A stretch of DNA of 64,000 bases from Flavobacterium psychrophilum (GTDB taxonomy: Bacteria > Bacteroidota > Bacteroidia > Flavobacteriales > Flavobacteriaceae). Location of the stretch: the NCBI GenBank assembly GCA_945860385.1, contig CAMAQD010000014.1:41755-105754 (forward strand), read 5' to 3'. Of this stretch, positions 10,009-19,119 are shown one piece after another; position 1 is the first letter of the stretch; every line of letters starts with the position of its first letter. The notes under the pieces are model-generated. The model was not told the DNA's origin, ran no database searches, and worked only from the letters and a program-made list of their open reading frames with translations. Made by a program: the position numbers and the translations under genes.

Positions 10009-10863
10009 GTGTATATTTCAGTTGTAATACCCACGTATAATTTGCTAGAGGATTGTATAAAAGCATTGGATTCTGCAGTACAAAATCCCTCTTGTACTTA
10101 TGAAGTTATAGTATCGGATGATAAAGTTCCATCGGATGCTAAAAAAATGTTAGATGAAAAATATCCTTGGGCAATATGGGTTGAAGGCCCACATAAAGGG
10201 GTAGCTGCAAATCGGAATAATGGCGTCAAACATGCTAAGGGCGATTGGATTGTTTTTATTGACAATGATTGTATTCCTGATTCTAATTTAATTAATACTT
10301 ATATAAAAGCCACTGAAGATAATCCAGAAATTTTAGTTTTTGAAGGTCGTATAAGTGCCGATCGAAAAAAACGTCATTTTTTAGAGGAGGCACCCCTTAA
10401 TGAGACAGGGGGTTTCTTTTGGACTTGCAATGTAATGCTGCAAAAGGATTACTTTGTCAATACCTTAAATGGATTTGACGAAAATTTTTATATGTATATG
10501 GAGGATGTTGATATAAGAGAGAGAATAAAATTAGATGGGCAACCTATACTATTTATAAAAGAGGCGTATGTAATTCATCCATGGAGATTACAGAAGAATC
10601 TTGTAGCAATACAGCAGCAGAAAATGGGTTCTTATAAATATTTTTATTCTAAGCATCCAAATCTTATAAGCGAATTATCTTTTGCGGATAAAGTGAGGTA
10701 TCAGCTGCGTTTTTACATTAAAGAGGTGCTCTTCAATTTAATTCCTTATAGAGGTCGTGGAGTCATAGAACTTATTAAAGCTCATATAAAAGAGCAAGCT
10801 TATCATGAAATTGAGGTAGATAATGATATAGATAGTAGTGAGAATTGGACTAGATTTTACTAG
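10009..10863 (+). CDS. Family 2 glycosyltransferase
   Basis: A GT-A glycosyltransferase of 284 residues. The N-terminal SVVIPTYNLLEDCIKALDSA stretch and the metal-binding VFIDNDCIPD (about 83-92) are classical GT2 features, and YMYMEDVDIRERI (about 162-174) supplies the later ED acid-base motif. There is no membrane helix, so it acts at the cytoplasmic face on a lipid-linked intermediate. The start is GTG at 10009, 12 nt after the acyltransferase stop; no ATG fits the conserved N-terminus. The last gene before an 889-nt gap. Confidence 0.9.
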   Translation: MYISVVIPTYNLLEDCIKALDSAVQNPSCTYEVIVSDDKVPSDAKKMLDEKYPWAIWVEGPHKGVAANRNNGVKHAKGDWIVFIDNDCIPDSNLINTYIKATEDNPEILVFEGRISADRKKRHFLEEAPLNETGGFFWTCNVMLQKDYFVNTLNGFDENFYMYMEDVDIRERIKLDGQPILFIKEAYVIHPWRLQKNLVAIQQQKMGSYKYFYSKHPNLISELSFADKVRYQLRFYIKEVLFNLIPYRGRGVIELIKAHIKEQAYHEIEVDNDIDSSENWTRFY

Positions 10864-11752
10864 TTAAATTGAAAAATAGCAACATATTTATAGTTCACTG
10901 TTTCTTAGGGTAATAAATATACATAACTGTTCGCTAAGCGGACTATATTTTCAGTACACAACGTTTTATAAAAAACTTTGCCACAAATTACACTAATTTC
11001 TACTAATTTTTTAAAAATTAAAACAGGAATTAATGTAATTCATAGCTGAAGTAAATTATTGGTATAAGTAACAGACTCCCATATATATAAATTATTAATT
11101 GAAATGATAAGATGAAAAGTGTTTTATTATTGGTTTTAGTTATTTAAAAAATGAATTAAATTACCTTAGCGTTTTTTGATTTATGTTATTAGGTATGAAA
11201 ATGGGACCCTATATGTGACTCTAACCATAAAATCAAGTTAAATTAGGTTAAAATTGCCGATTAGAGCATTTATTTTTATTTTGGAGAAATCTATTCTAAT
11301 AATTCATCAATATGCATTGGGAATCATACTTTTTTTGTTTAAAATAAAGAGTCTAATATTTTTCGAAAAAAATCACGATTGGAGGCCATTGATGGATATC
11401 TTGAGGTAGCTGTTTTGTTGATAAAGTCATGGAATGAAACGAGAAATACGTATACGCAAACAAGTTGCTCATAAAAAAAATAAGCATTAAAGTAGCTAGA
11501 CTAATAGGTAGATTTTATAAAATTTAAAATAATACGTATTAATTTTCATCAAATTTTTTATCTGAAAGGAATGAATTAGTCGTAATAATTCAAATTTTAA
11601 GTAATCGATAAAATTTTATTTTTTTGAAATTAATAGAAAAAGACAATTCATATTATAATGATTTTGAAAATTTAAATTTTATTTTGTAATCTTTCTAAAT
11701 TTATTTTTCGGTTTAAAAGTATAATTTTAGAGTTACTATTAATATAACAGAA
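10864..11752. other. 889-nt gap without an intact gene
   Basis: No ORF with recognisable homology survives. Around 11380-11460 a short open stretch reads IDGYLEVAVLLIKSWNETR, which I could not assign. At 10980-11019 there is an intergenic repeat also found near 24.57 kb. The next gene is even more AT-rich than its surroundings. The gap may be a decayed gene or an insertion scar. Confidence 0.5.
10980..11019. repeat. Intergenic repeat, copy 1 (GCCACAAATTACACTAATTT type)
   Basis: The segment contains two tandem ACTAATTT-like units and resembles 24572-24603, which keeps GCCACAA, ATTTCTAYTAATTTTT and AAAA in the same order with a short deletion. Similar noncoding fragments are familiar from Flavobacterium genomes, but I could not search for more copies. 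Confidence 0.4.
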
Positions 11753-12736
11753 ATGTTTAATATGAAAATATATATTTTAACCGCTTTTCCTGAAATTAAT
11801 GATAATTTTGCATTTCAAAATATAATGAAATCTAGCTTATATGATCCATTTAAAAAGTATCTTCTAGAAGAAGATGCTAAAGTGGCAGATATTATTATTT
11901 TTGTAGAACATCATTATGGAAAAGATCCCTATTTTTTCCAAATATTAAAACACCCTATATACAAGTTGTACAAAGATAAGTGCTATTTATATCATGATAA
12001 TGATAGACATCTTACTTTTATACCAACTATATCGCCTTCAATTTGTCGTTCGACATTTAATAAAAAAATGAATTATCCATATCACTATCTTGAACAATTT
12101 TCAATTAACCCTTATATTGAATATATACCAAATAAAATTTATGAAAAAAAATATTTATTTTCTTTTATGGGTGCAAGTAGGACATATCCTAAAGTAAGGG
12201 AGAAGATTATTCAGTTATTTCAAGGTAGTGAGAATATTTATGATACGAAGGACTTTAATTCTTGGGAATTAAACGATGACCGTGATACTTATTTTAAAAA
12301 TTTTGCTCGAATTTCATTTCAGAGTAAATTTATATTATGTCCTCGAGGAATTGGGCCGAGTTCTTACAGACTATTTGAAAGTATGAAAATGGGTATTGCT
12401 CCAGTAATCATTTCTGATGAATGGATTGAAACAAATAGTATTGATTGGAAAAGTTGTTCAATTCGTATACAAGAAAAAGATGTTGGTGAAATATACAATA
12501 TACTTAAAAGTAGAGAAAATGAATATTTAGAATTGGGAATTAACGCAAGGAAAAATTATGAAAAATTCATGTCGTTTGAAAACCAATTTCATTTTATTTC
12601 AGATGCGGCCGCTAATTTACATTCTTTAAGAACAGATGTTACAATTTTGGATTGTTTATTTGAATATTTAAGATTTTTTGAACCTTTCCATTTTAAAAAT
12701 TTATTAAGGTATTATAAAAACAAATTTATTAAATGA
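11753..12736 (+). CDS. Exostosin-like glycosyltransferase (GT47 type)
   Basis: A 327-residue protein whose central-to-C-terminal part contains FILCPRGIGPSSYRLFESMK followed by MGIAPVIISDEW. This is the nucleotide-sugar-binding signature of exostosin-domain glycosyltransferases. The N-terminal half is a variable acceptor domain. Two starts are possible, ATG at 11753 or ATG at 11762 (MKIYILTAFPE); the second gives a more typical N-terminus. It overlaps the next glycosyltransferase by 4 nt (ATGA), so the two are translationally linked. The donor sugar is not predictable. Confidence 0.8.
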   Translation: MFNMKIYILTAFPEINDNFAFQNIMKSSLYDPFKKYLLEEDAKVADIIIFVEHHYGKDPYFFQILKHPIYKLYKDKCYLYHDNDRHLTFIPTISPSICRSTFNKKMNYPYHYLEQFSINPYIEYIPNKIYEKKYLFSFMGASRTYPKVREKIIQLFQGSENIYDTKDFNSWELNDDRDTYFKNFARISFQSKFILCPRGIGPSSYRLFESMKMGIAPVIISDEWIETNSIDWKSCSIRIQEKDVGEIYNILKSRENEYLELGINARKNYEKFMSFENQFHFISDAAANLHSLRTDVTILDCLFEYLRFFEPFHFKNLLRYYKNKFIK

Positions 12737-13845
12737 AAATTCTATTCGTTTGTGGCTCAGTCGAACCAGGAAAAGATGGTGTTGGTGATTACACTCGTCG
12801 TTTAGCAGGAGAATTGATTCGTCGTGGTCATTCTTGTAGTATTGTAGCCATAGCGGATCAAGGAGTGAATGTAGTTTTAGAGGAAATGCAAGAAATTGAA
12901 TTAACCAGAATTGCTGTACTGAGATTGCCATACAGAAAAGGCTATCAGTTAAATTGTTTAGAAGCAAAAACTTGGATTGAAACTTTTAATCCAGAATGGA
13001 TTAGTTTGCAATATGTACCTTTTTCTTTTCATTCTAAAGGATTGCCTTATAGTCTTGGAACAGCAATAAGAAAGCTTGCAAAGGAGCGGAAGCTACATCT
13101 TATGTTTCATGAATTGTGGATTGGAATGGAATCAAATGCAACTTTTAAACATAAATGTATTGGGTTATTACAGCAAAGAATCCTTTCTAATTTTTTTAGT
13201 AAAAATGAAGTAAGAGTTATTAATACTCAAACTGACTTATACAAATCTAAACTTGCAACTCTAGGTTATAATTCACAGTTATTACCTTTGTTTAGTAATA
13301 TTATTAAAAATAAAGAATCAGAAGGAACAACAACTACGGATGTATTAGAGTTGAAATTTTGTCTGTTTGGAAATATTCATTATGGATCACCAGTTGAAAA
13401 ATTCATCAATGAATTAAAACATGTTTTGTCAGAATTAAAAGATAAAAGAGTTTTGAAATTTATTTTTATCGGTCATTGTGGAGCTGCGATTGAAGAATGG
13501 AAAAAAGTATTATTGGCAAATAAAATAAAATTTGAAATAAGTGGATTTGTAACTGATAAAGAAATAAGTATTTTATTATCCAGTTGTCAATACGGTATTT
13601 CAACAACCCCCTATGTATTAAGCCAAAAGAGTGGAAGTTTGACAGCTATGGTTAATCACCAAATACCAGTTTTGTGTGTTGCCAGAAATTGGACCGTTAA
13701 GGGGTATAATCAGAAACCATTTTTAAATGTAATAAATTATGAAAATCCAGAAACAATTGTAAATTTTTTGGATGAAAAGTTTATAATTTCAAATAATACT
13801 AAAATAGAGTTTATAGTAAATAATTTTTTAAACGGTTTAAGATAA
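12733..13845 (+). CDS. Family 4 (GT-B) glycosyltransferase
   Basis: The N-terminus MKILFVCGSVEPGKDGVGDY, with the glycine-rich GVGDY loop, is typical of GT4-type GT-B enzymes. The C-terminal half holds KFCLFGNIHYGSP and FISGFV-like strands, but the usual FEGFGLxxxEAM motif is replaced by YGISTTPYVLSQKSGSLTAM (about 290-310), so the donor-binding site is divergent. At 370 residues the length is normal. The start overlaps the preceding stop (ATGA) and an acetyltransferase gene follows after 11 nt. Confidence 0.75.
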   Translation: MKILFVCGSVEPGKDGVGDYTRRLAGELIRRGHSCSIVAIADQGVNVVLEEMQEIELTRIAVLRLPYRKGYQLNCLEAKTWIETFNPEWISLQYVPFSFHSKGLPYSLGTAIRKLAKERKLHLMFHELWIGMESNATFKHKCIGLLQQRILSNFFSKNEVRVINTQTDLYKSKLATLGYNSQLLPLFSNIIKNKESEGTTTTDVLELKFCLFGNIHYGSPVEKFINELKHVLSELKDKRVLKFIFIGHCGAAIEEWKKVLLANKIKFEISGFVTDKEISILLSSCQYGISTTPYVLSQKSGSLTAMVNHQIPVLCVARNWTVKGYNQKPFLNVINYENPETIVNFLDEKFIISNNTKIEFIVNNFLNGLR

Positions 13846-13856
13846 GGTATTTAATT

Positions 13857-14447
13857 ATGGCTACTTTCAAATATTTATGGAAAAATAGAGTGAAATTTAA
13901 ATGGTTTAGTAAACTATTTTTTAAAAGTTGGGCAAAACGATTATTAACTTTTGCAGAATTAATTAAAAGTAATAAAAGAAGAAAAAGGTTAATAAATAGT
14001 GGTGCAAATGTTTCTGTAACAGCTGAGATTGGAATTGCAAATATCAACGGAAAAAAAAGTAATTTAGCCATTGGTGATTTTAGTACAATTGGTCGTGTTG
14101 AGATTGCTCTTCATGACAAAGTGACTATTGGAAATTATGTGTGTATTAATGACGGTGTAATTATTTTGAGTGCCTCACATGATGTTTCAGACCCATTGTG
14201 GCGTCATAAAAAAGCTCCCATTCTTATTGATGATTATGCATGGATAGCTACAAATGCAATTATATTACCTGGAGTACATATTGGTAAAGGAGCTGTTATT
14301 GGAGCAGGCGCAGTTGTAAGTAAAAATGTTAATGATTATGCCATAGTAATTGGCAATCCAGCGAAAGAAATAGTTAAAAAGAGAACGGAAATATTAAATT
14401 ATAATCCTTGTGAATTTCTCGCAACAAATAATGCTTGGATAAAATAA
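13857..14447 (+). CDS. Hexapeptide-repeat O-acetyltransferase (LbH family)
   Basis: A 196-residue left-handed beta-helix acetyltransferase. From about residue 60 there are successive hexapeptide turns (IGDFSTIGR, IGNYVCIND, VTIGN), then the insertion loop with SASHDV, and the coil IGKGAVIGAGAVVSKNVNDYAIVIGNPAKEI, broken here for length, that ends most members. The SHD histidine is the expected catalytic residue. It would transfer acetyl from acetyl-CoA to a hydroxyl of a capsular sugar. It is 11 nt downstream of the GT4 gene and is followed by a decayed glycosyltransferase. Confidence 0.85.
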   Translation: MATFKYLWKNRVKFKWFSKLFFKSWAKRLLTFAELIKSNKRRKRLINSGANVSVTAEIGIANINGKKSNLAIGDFSTIGRVEIALHDKVTIGNYVCINDGVIILSASHDVSDPLWRHKKAPILIDDYAWIATNAIILPGVHIGKGAVIGAGAVVSKNVNDYAIVIGNPAKEIVKKRTEILNYNPCEFLATNNAWIK

Positions 14448-14544
14448 AGTTTCTTTATGATAATATATAAAGTATTAAAAAAAAAAGATGAAAATAAAAT
14501 TTTCTAATGTTATAGATTCGTTAGAAAGTATTTAAAATATATTT

Positions 14545-15384
14545 ATGAAAATTTTAATTTTACATCCTAATTGAAATAGTAATGTACGAGCCATTGTGAA
14601 GGGTTTTTTTAAGAAAGGTCTTTTATAGCAATTTCATTCTTCAATTGCAGTTTTTCCAAATACAATTTTCTATGAAATTATAAAATTGAGGGGGTTAGGT
14701 GATTTAAGAAAACATTCTTTGATACAATATTACAGCCTTATACAAAAAGCTATCCTTTTAGTGAATTAGTCAGAATGTTTTTTAGTAAGTTTGGTTTTGG
14801 TTTTTTAATTGAACCTGAAAAAGAGTTTTTTATGTAGATTATATTTATCATAATTTAGATAGGCAAATTTCAAGAAGATTAAAAGACGCAAAAAAAGGGA
14901 ATGACGGCTGCTTATGCTCATGAAGATGTTGCATTAGAAACATTTAAAGCCGCCAAGAAATTAGGCTTAGAATGTATTTATGATTTGCCAATTGCTATGA
15001 TGTTTTTACAAGAATTATTACACGAGGGGTCAAGTAGAAAGCCAAATAGGGCTTTTACATTGGCGGGGAATTAATAATAGTCCAAAAAAATTAGAGCCAA
15101 AAGGGAAAGAATTAGAATTGTTTGATACCATTGTAGTTGCAAGTGATTTTGGAATATCTACAACACTTTATTTTCAAACAGAGAAGAGAGGTGTTTATGC
15201 TGCCTAAGGAGAACATCAGATCATTACAATTTGTATTTTACGCAAATGGAAACCATCAAATGGACATTATATAATATCTGACATTATTAAATATAATAAA
15301 AACAATTTAAATTTAAAGTCAATGGAAAATAAAGTTTTAAGTTTAGGTAGTATAGTAAAACAATTTATTAATTCAATTTCTTAA
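14545..15384 (+). pseudogene. Decayed glycosyltransferase, paralog of the gene at 15387
   Basis: From ATG 14545 the sequence encodes MKILILHPN followed at once by a stop. Further pieces in other frames run parallel to the intact downstream enzyme. LDRQISRRLKDAKKG, TAAYAHEDVALETFKAAKKL and GLECIYDLPIAMM (about 14855-15000) match its NLTKAKKEGVTGVYAYEDGA and LGLFCIYDLPIGYY; LELFDTIVVASDF (about 15110-15155) matches LSLADVIFVASSF. At least five stops or frameshifts are present and the donor-binding half is missing. The last ~80 nt end in an open GSIVKQFINSIS tail of uncertain origin. This is a dead tandem copy, only 2 nt upstream of the live one. Confidence 0.85.
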
Positions 15385-15386
15385 CT

Positions 15387-16628
15387 ATGAAATTACTTGT
15401 TTCTCATCCGACTTTAAATGAATTTTCAAAAAATCTGATAAGAGGTTTATTGAAAAATAATATGCTTTATAAATTATTTACCTCTATTGCACTATTTCCA
15501 GGTCAATTATTATATAAATTAGGAGATATTCCAAAATTTAAAGATTTAAAACGTAGATGTCAAGATCCGTTATGGCAAAACTTTACGCAATCGAATTCTT
15601 TTTTTGAATTTGGGCGTTTATTGGCTTCAAAATTAAAATTAGATTTTTTATTAACACATGAAACAGGTTTTTTTTGTCTGGATATGGTGTATCAAAAGCA
15701 AGATAAATGGGTAGCCAATAATTTGACTAAAGCAAAAAAAGAAGGTGTAACAGGAGTATATGCTTATGAGGATGGTGCATTAGCCACTTTTGCAAAAGCA
15801 AAACAATTAGGTCTATTTTGTATATACGACTTGCCTATTGGGTATTATAAAAGTGCTCGTTTATTGATGCAAGAGGAATTTGATCTTAACCCAGATTGGT
15901 CCTCTACCCTGACTGGTTTTAATGATTCCCCAGCTAAGTTGGCTAAAAAAGACGAAGAATTGTCTTTGGCTGATGTAATTTTTGTTGCCAGTAGTTTTAC
16001 AAAAAAGACATTAGAAGCTTATTCAGGAAATTTGCCAGAAATAAAGGTAATCCCTTATGCTTTCCCAGAGGTACATAATAAAAAAAAATATCCATCACTA
16101 ATTAAACGTAAACTTAAAGTTTTATTCATTGGGGGTTTATCACAACGAAAAGGCATATCCTATTTGTTTGAAGCTGTTGAAGGATTAAAAGACAAAGTAG
16201 AATTGACTATTGTGGGCTATAAAGCTGTTCCAAATTGCAATGCTTTGAATTTAGCTTTAGAGCAACATCGTTGGATTCCTTCATTGTCTCATAGTGAAGT
16301 GTTATCCTTAATGAGAGAACATGATGTACTTGTTTTTCCTTCCCTTTTTGAAGGATTTGGTTTGGTTATTACAGAGGCCATGTCGCAAGGACTTCCTGTC
16401 ATAACAACTGATAGAACCGCTGGACCTGATTTAATTGAAGATGGAGTAGATGGTTGGATTATTCCAACAGCTTCTTCCCTGGCTATAAAAGAGATTTTAA
16501 TTAACATACTAGAAAACCCAGAAATATTAGAACAATTCGGGCTTGCTGCTCAACAAAAGGCTCAAACCAGACCATGGTCGGTTTATGGTCAAGAAATGGC
16601 TGATGCAATTTCTTCGTTCAAGATTTAA
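15387..16628 (+). CDS. Family 4 (GT-B) glycosyltransferase
   Basis: A 413-residue glycosyltransferase. The N-terminal domain begins MKLLVSHPTLNEFSKNLIRG. The C-terminal domain shows KVLFIGGLSQRKGISYLFEA (about 246-265), then FPSLFEGFGLVITEAMSQGL, the EX7E donor-binding motif, and the usual GWIIPT segment. It is the first of five tightly packed genes (to 20195) with overlaps or a few nucleotides between them, so one operon is likely. A decayed paralog lies directly upstream. Confidence 0.9.
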   Translation: MKLLVSHPTLNEFSKNLIRGLLKNNMLYKLFTSIALFPGQLLYKLGDIPKFKDLKRRCQDPLWQNFTQSNSFFEFGRLLASKLKLDFLLTHETGFFCLDMVYQKQDKWVANNLTKAKKEGVTGVYAYEDGALATFAKAKQLGLFCIYDLPIGYYKSARLLMQEEFDLNPDWSSTLTGFNDSPAKLAKKDEELSLADVIFVASSFTKKTLEAYSGNLPEIKVIPYAFPEVHNKKKYPSLIKRKLKVLFIGGLSQRKGISYLFEAVEGLKDKVELTIVGYKAVPNCNALNLALEQHRWIPSLSHSEVLSLMREHDVLVFPSLFEGFGLVITEAMSQGLPVITTDRTAGPDLIEDGVDGWIIPTASSLAIKEILINILENPEILEQFGLAAQQKAQTRPWSVYGQEMADAISSFKI

Positions 16629-16644
16629 TAAACAAATAGCATTA

Positions 16645-17946
16645 ATGAATACAATTACAAAACAAGAAGCAATTCCAAATTATAATTCAATAAAGATAGC
16701 CATTTGGTTGTATTTTATTTTATGGATATTTGAAGGTGCTTTGCGTAAATGGATTTTACCAAGTTTGGCTACACCTTTATTAATTGTGCGTGATCCAATA
16801 GCAATTTATATAATTCTAAGAGCTTTTTATTTGAAAGTGAATTTTATAAACCCTTATATAGTTCTAAGTTCAATTATCACACTATTAGGTTTAACAATTA
16901 CACTAACTTTTGGACATGGTAATCTATTTGTAGGCCTTTATGGTGCAAGGATTATGATGCTTCATTTTCCTTTGATTTTTATAATCGGTTCAGTTTTTAC
17001 AAAAGAAGATATACTAAAAATGGGTCGTATGATGTTGGGTGTCAATATTTTGGTTACTTTAATTGTTTATTTTCAATTTGTAAGTCCACAATCCACTTTT
17101 ATTAATATCGGTATTGGTGGCGAAGTTAGTGCTGGTTTTTCGGGCTCAATGGGTTATTTTCGTCCTTCAGGTACTTTTTCATTTACAAATGGATTATCTG
17201 CTTTTTACATTTTGGTTTCCGTATTTTTATTTTATTTTTGGTTGTCTAAAGAGTCTTGTTCAAAGATATTGCTTGTTGCAAGCACAATAGCTTTATTAAT
17301 TGCTTTACCACTTACAGTAAGTCGAACTGCAGTTGGAGGTGTAATTTTAGTTGGTTTATTTGCTTTTATTGGATCTTCTACTAGCTTTAAATCAATAATG
17401 CGGTTATTATTTACGGTTTTAATTATTGTTGGGTTATTAACTATATTACAAAAAACTACAACAATTTTTAGTTTAGGTACAGAGGTTTTTATGAGTAGAG
17501 TTGATGAAGCAAATGATCAAGAAGGGGGTTTAAAAGATTCTTTTTTTAAGAGAGCACTAAATGGATTTACGGAACCTATAACTATGTTATTAAAAGCACC
17601 TTTATTTGTAGGTAATCTAGGCATGGGTACCAATGCAGGAGCACAAATGTTAACTGGAAAAACTAAATTCTTAATTTCTGAAGGTGAATTAGGGCGTTTA
17701 GCAGGTGAACAGGGGCTAGTTTTAGGGGGTGGTCTTATTGCTTTAAGATTAATTTTGGCAATTAGTTTGTTTTTTAAATCTATTACATTATCTGACAAAG
17801 GCAAATTGTTATCCCTAGCATTTTGCGGTACAGCATTGTTTTTGATAACTCAAGGACAATGGGCTCAACCCAGTATGTTGGGTTGTGCCGTTATCGCTGC
17901 AGGTTTGTTGGTAGCATCTATAAATATCAAATCGAAAACTGAATAG
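16645..17946 (+). CDS. O-antigen ligase/polymerase-like membrane protein (Wzy candidate)
   Basis: A 433-residue protein with about ten to twelve hydrophobic segments and a larger non-membrane loop (about 290-360). The segments SMGYFRPSGTFSFTNGLSAF and SRTAVGGVILVGLF resemble the Wzy_C/O-antigen ligase family. I take the ATG at 16645, 16 nt after the upstream stop, instead of a longer in-frame start at 16543 that would overlap the glycosyltransferase by 86 nt and adds an unrelated basic leader. As the only such protein in the locus it is the best candidate for the polymerase joining repeat units in the periplasm. The gene ends with TAG directly followed by the next ATG. Confidence 0.8.
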   Translation: MNTITKQEAIPNYNSIKIAIWLYFILWIFEGALRKWILPSLATPLLIVRDPIAIYIILRAFYLKVNFINPYIVLSSIITLLGLTITLTFGHGNLFVGLYGARIMMLHFPLIFIIGSVFTKEDILKMGRMMLGVNILVTLIVYFQFVSPQSTFINIGIGGEVSAGFSGSMGYFRPSGTFSFTNGLSAFYILVSVFLFYFWLSKESCSKILLVASTIALLIALPLTVSRTAVGGVILVGLFAFIGSSTSFKSIMRLLFTVLIIVGLLTILQKTTTIFSLGTEVFMSRVDEANDQEGGLKDSFFKRALNGFTEPITMLLKAPLFVGNLGMGTNAGAQMLTGKTKFLISEGELGRLAGEQGLVLGGGLIALRLILAISLFFKSITLSDKGKLLSLAFCGTALFLITQGQWAQPSMLGCAVIAAGLLVASINIKSKTE

Positions 17947-19119
17947 ATGAAAATAGTACTTTTTACCCACCCTTCCTTTTTAGCCCATCAGAGTATGCCA
18001 CGATTTGCCCAGATGATATTGGCAGGAATGCAACAAAAAGGACATGATGTATCGGTTTGGAGCCCTAAAGCTATATTTTTTAAAATGGCTTTTAAAAAGC
18101 CATTTTTAGAAAAATGGTTGGGCTATCTAGATCAATATTTAGTTTTTCCTATAGTAATAAAATTAAGATTACAAAATTGTAGCAAAGATACTTTATTTGT
18201 TTTTGCGGATAATGCTTTAGGACCCTGGGTTCCTATGGTTAGCCATAGGTTACATGTGGTACATTGTCATGATTTTTTAGCTCAACAATCTGCATTTGGC
18301 TTATTACCTGAAAATAAAACAGGGATGACAGGGAAGTATTATCAAAAATTTATTCGTTGGGGATATCGAAAAGCGGATAATTTTATTTGTATTTCAAAAA
18401 AAACACAAATCGATCTGCATTTATTGTTAACTAAAACACCTAAAATATCGGAGGTGGTTTACAATGGCTTGAATCAAAACTTTGCGCCTGCAACTAATAA
18501 AGCTGAATTGCGAGAAGCATTATCGAATAGATATGGTATCGATTTATTAATGGGTTATATTTTGCATATTGGTAGTAATGTTTTTTATAAAAATAAATTA
18601 GGAGTTCTTGAAATTTACGACCAATGGGCTAACGATTTTGTGGCCAATGTTCCTTTGATTTTGGTTGGTGCCCCCCCTTCTGAAGAGATGCTGGCGTTTA
18701 AAGAAAAGTCTATAGTATCACAATCGATTTATTTTATAAACGATGTTAATGATTTGCAATTACAACATTTCTATCAAGCCGCATCAGTTATGGTTTTTCC
18801 ATCCTTATATGAAGGTTTTGGTTGGCCAATAGTTGAAGCCATGGCTACGGGTTGCCTAGTAATTACAACAAATGAAAATCCGATGAAAGAAGTAGCGGGA
18901 GATGCAGGGTTTTATATTCCAAAAAAATCTTTTAATTTAGACGTATTAGAGGAATGGAAAAAAATTGCGGCTCAGGAATTAGAAAAAGTAATGCAACTCA
19001 ATCCTGAGCAAAGTGAGGTGGCCATGCAAAAATCAATTTTACGTTCTAAAGAATTTTCAGCCCAAGGTTTTGTTGATTCGATTGAAGACATATACCTAAA
19101 AATAATAGATAACAAATGA
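17947..19119 (+). CDS. Family 4 (GT-B) glycosyltransferase
   Basis: A 390-residue GT-B enzyme. HVVHCHDFLAQQSAFG (about 98-113) is the acceptor-side HDF segment of mannosyl/glucosyltransferases, LHIGSNVFYKNKLGVLEIY marks the domain junction, and FPSLYEGFGWPIVEAMATG is the EX7E donor motif. It probably adds a hexose to the undecaprenyl-linked repeat. The gene abuts the polymerase gene and overlaps the next by 4 nt (ATGA), indicating translational coupling. Confidence 0.9.
   Translation: MKIVLFTHPSFLAHQSMPRFAQMILAGMQQKGHDVSVWSPKAIFFKMAFKKPFLEKWLGYLDQYLVFPIVIKLRLQNCSKDTLFVFADNALGPWVPMVSHRLHVVHCHDFLAQQSAFGLLPENKTGMTGKYYQKFIRWGYRKADNFICISKKTQIDLHLLLTKTPKISEVVYNGLNQNFAPATNKAELREALSNRYGIDLLMGYILHIGSNVFYKNKLGVLEIYDQWANDFVANVPLILVGAPPSEEMLAFKEKSIVSQSIYFINDVNDLQLQHFYQAASVMVFPSLYEGFGWPIVEAMATGCLVITTNENPMKEVAGDAGFYIPKKSFNLDVLEEWKKIAAQELEKVMQLNPEQSEVAMQKSILRSKEFSAQGFVDSIEDIYLKIIDNK

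Noticed and set aside
11380..11460. Ankyrin-like reading GYLEVAVLLI in the 889-nt gap
   Set aside because: Only one repeat-like segment of ~10 residues with no neighbours; not enough to call an ankyrin gene or pseudogene.
16543..16644. N-terminal extension of the polymerase-like protein
   Set aside because: It overlaps the upstream glycosyltransferase by 86 nt and encodes a basic stretch unlike the family; ATG 16645 is in a natural place after the stop.
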